The notes under the pieces are model-generated. The model searched no databases. It worked only from the letters and a program-made list of their open reading frames with translations, and was not told the origin of the DNA. The position numbers and the translations under genes were made by a program. Of a stretch of DNA of 14,485 nucleotides, positions 14,071 through 14,485 are shown in pieces. Origin of the DNA: Faecalibacterium sp. UBA1360 (GTDB lineage Bacteria; Bacillota; Clostridia; Oscillospirales; Ruminococcaceae). Location: NCBI GenBank assembly GCA_002306375.1, contig DBRU01000096.1:48877-63361 (forward strand), written 5' to 3'. Within the stretch, counting starts at the first letter, position 1; each line of letters opens with the position of its first letter.

Positions 14071-14469
14071 ATGTACGAAACCAAAGAGTATTTCTACGGC
14101 ACCGGCCGTCGTAAGCATTCCGTTGCCCGCGTCCGCGTGTACAACGGCACCGGCAAGTTCATCGTCAACGGCCGCGAGCTGGACAACTACTTCGGCCTGG
14201 ACACCCTGAAGCTGCTCTCCCGCAGCCCGCTGGTCCTGACCGGCACCGAAGGCCAGTTTGACGTTGCCGTCAACGTGGTCGGCGGCGGCTGCTCCGGCCA
14301 GGCCGGCGCCATCCGCCACGGCCTGTCCCGCGCCCTGTTGCAGTTCAACCCCGAACTGCGCGCCACCCTGAAGAAGGCCGGCTTCCTGACCCGCGATCCT
14401 CGTATGAAGGAACGCAAGAAATACGGCCTCAAAGCAGCTCGTCGCGCTGCGCAGTTCAGCAAGCGATAA
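14071..14469 (+). CDS. rpsI: 30S ribosomal protein S9
   Basis: A 132-residue small-subunit protein, complete in the window. It opens with the typical YGTGRRKHSVARVRV block (about residues 10-24), has GGGCSGQAGAIRHGLSRAL in the middle, and ends in the basic tail KKYGLKAARRAAQFSKR, whose final Lys-Arg reaches the P-site tRNA in S9. AAGGAGG at 14056-14062 lies 8 bases before the ATG, directly after the rplM stop, so the two are co-transcribed. The last 16 bases of the window show no terminator; transcription may continue beyond. Confidence 0.98.
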   Translation: MYETKEYFYGTGRRKHSVARVRVYNGTGKFIVNGRELDNYFGLDTLKLLSRSPLVLTGTEGQFDVAVNVVGGGCSGQAGAIRHGLSRALLQFNPELRATLKKAGFLTRDPRMKERKKYGLKAARRAAQFSKR

Positions 14470-14485
14470 TCTACAGCTTAATAAT

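Overview
The window is a GC-rich chromosomal segment (about two thirds G+C by eye, not computed) from what looks like a gut-type Firmicute, most likely Oscillospiraceae/Ruminococcaceae (Faecalibacterium, Gemmiger or Subdoligranulum relatives). This rests on Firmicutes-type proteins (CysS, EF4/LepA, Alr, L13-S9, VanR/VanS-type regulators) written in high-GC codons, strong GGAGG ribosome binding sites and textbook sigma-A promoters. The taxon is an inference. The sequence alone does not prove it.

Layout, left to right. (1) 1-723: 3' part of cysS (+), closed by an intrinsic terminator. (2) 836-3844: a 1002-residue membrane glycosyltransferase (+) that appears to be two GT-C enzymes fused head to tail, also closed by a terminator. 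(3) 4023-9960: a five-gene cluster (+), vanR-vanS-vanG-vanXY-vanT, that carries a complete D-Ala-D-Ser (VanG-type) glycopeptide-resistance pathway. (4) 9961-10269: an intergenic stretch with a minus-strand terminator and three consecutive long inverted-repeat elements. (5) 10270-13277: alr-lepA on the minus strand, translationally coupled (TAATG overlap). (6) 13278-13621: a divergent regulatory region with an alr promoter, an array of helically phased A-tracts, an rplM promoter and a leader hairpin. (7) 13622-14469: rplM-rpsI (+).

How the genes work together. VanS (sensor kinase) and VanR (OmpR-type regulator) would control VanT, which makes D-Ser from L-Ser, VanG, which joins D-Ala to D-Ser, and VanXY, which removes competing D-Ala-ending precursors. 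Cell-wall precursors then end in D-Ala-D-Ser, which glycopeptides bind poorly. Genes in the cluster overlap or nearly touch except for one 136-nt gap between vanS and vanG. That gap holds a strong hairpin and no recognisable promoter, so it is the likeliest control point. VanT has Asn where true alanine racemases have the active-site Tyr354 (Geobacillus numbering), while the neighbouring housekeeping Alr keeps Tyr. The window therefore encodes a serine racemase and an alanine racemase transcribed towards each other.

The cluster lacks vanU, vanW and a separate membrane vanY. It has the same base composition as its neighbours, sits between housekeeping genes, and has no transposase or integrase in view. 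It therefore reads as a native or anciently settled pathway and not as a recent arrival. Other items worth attention are the nested inverted repeats at 10024-10266, the phased A-tracts at 13419-13460 and the double glycosyltransferase.
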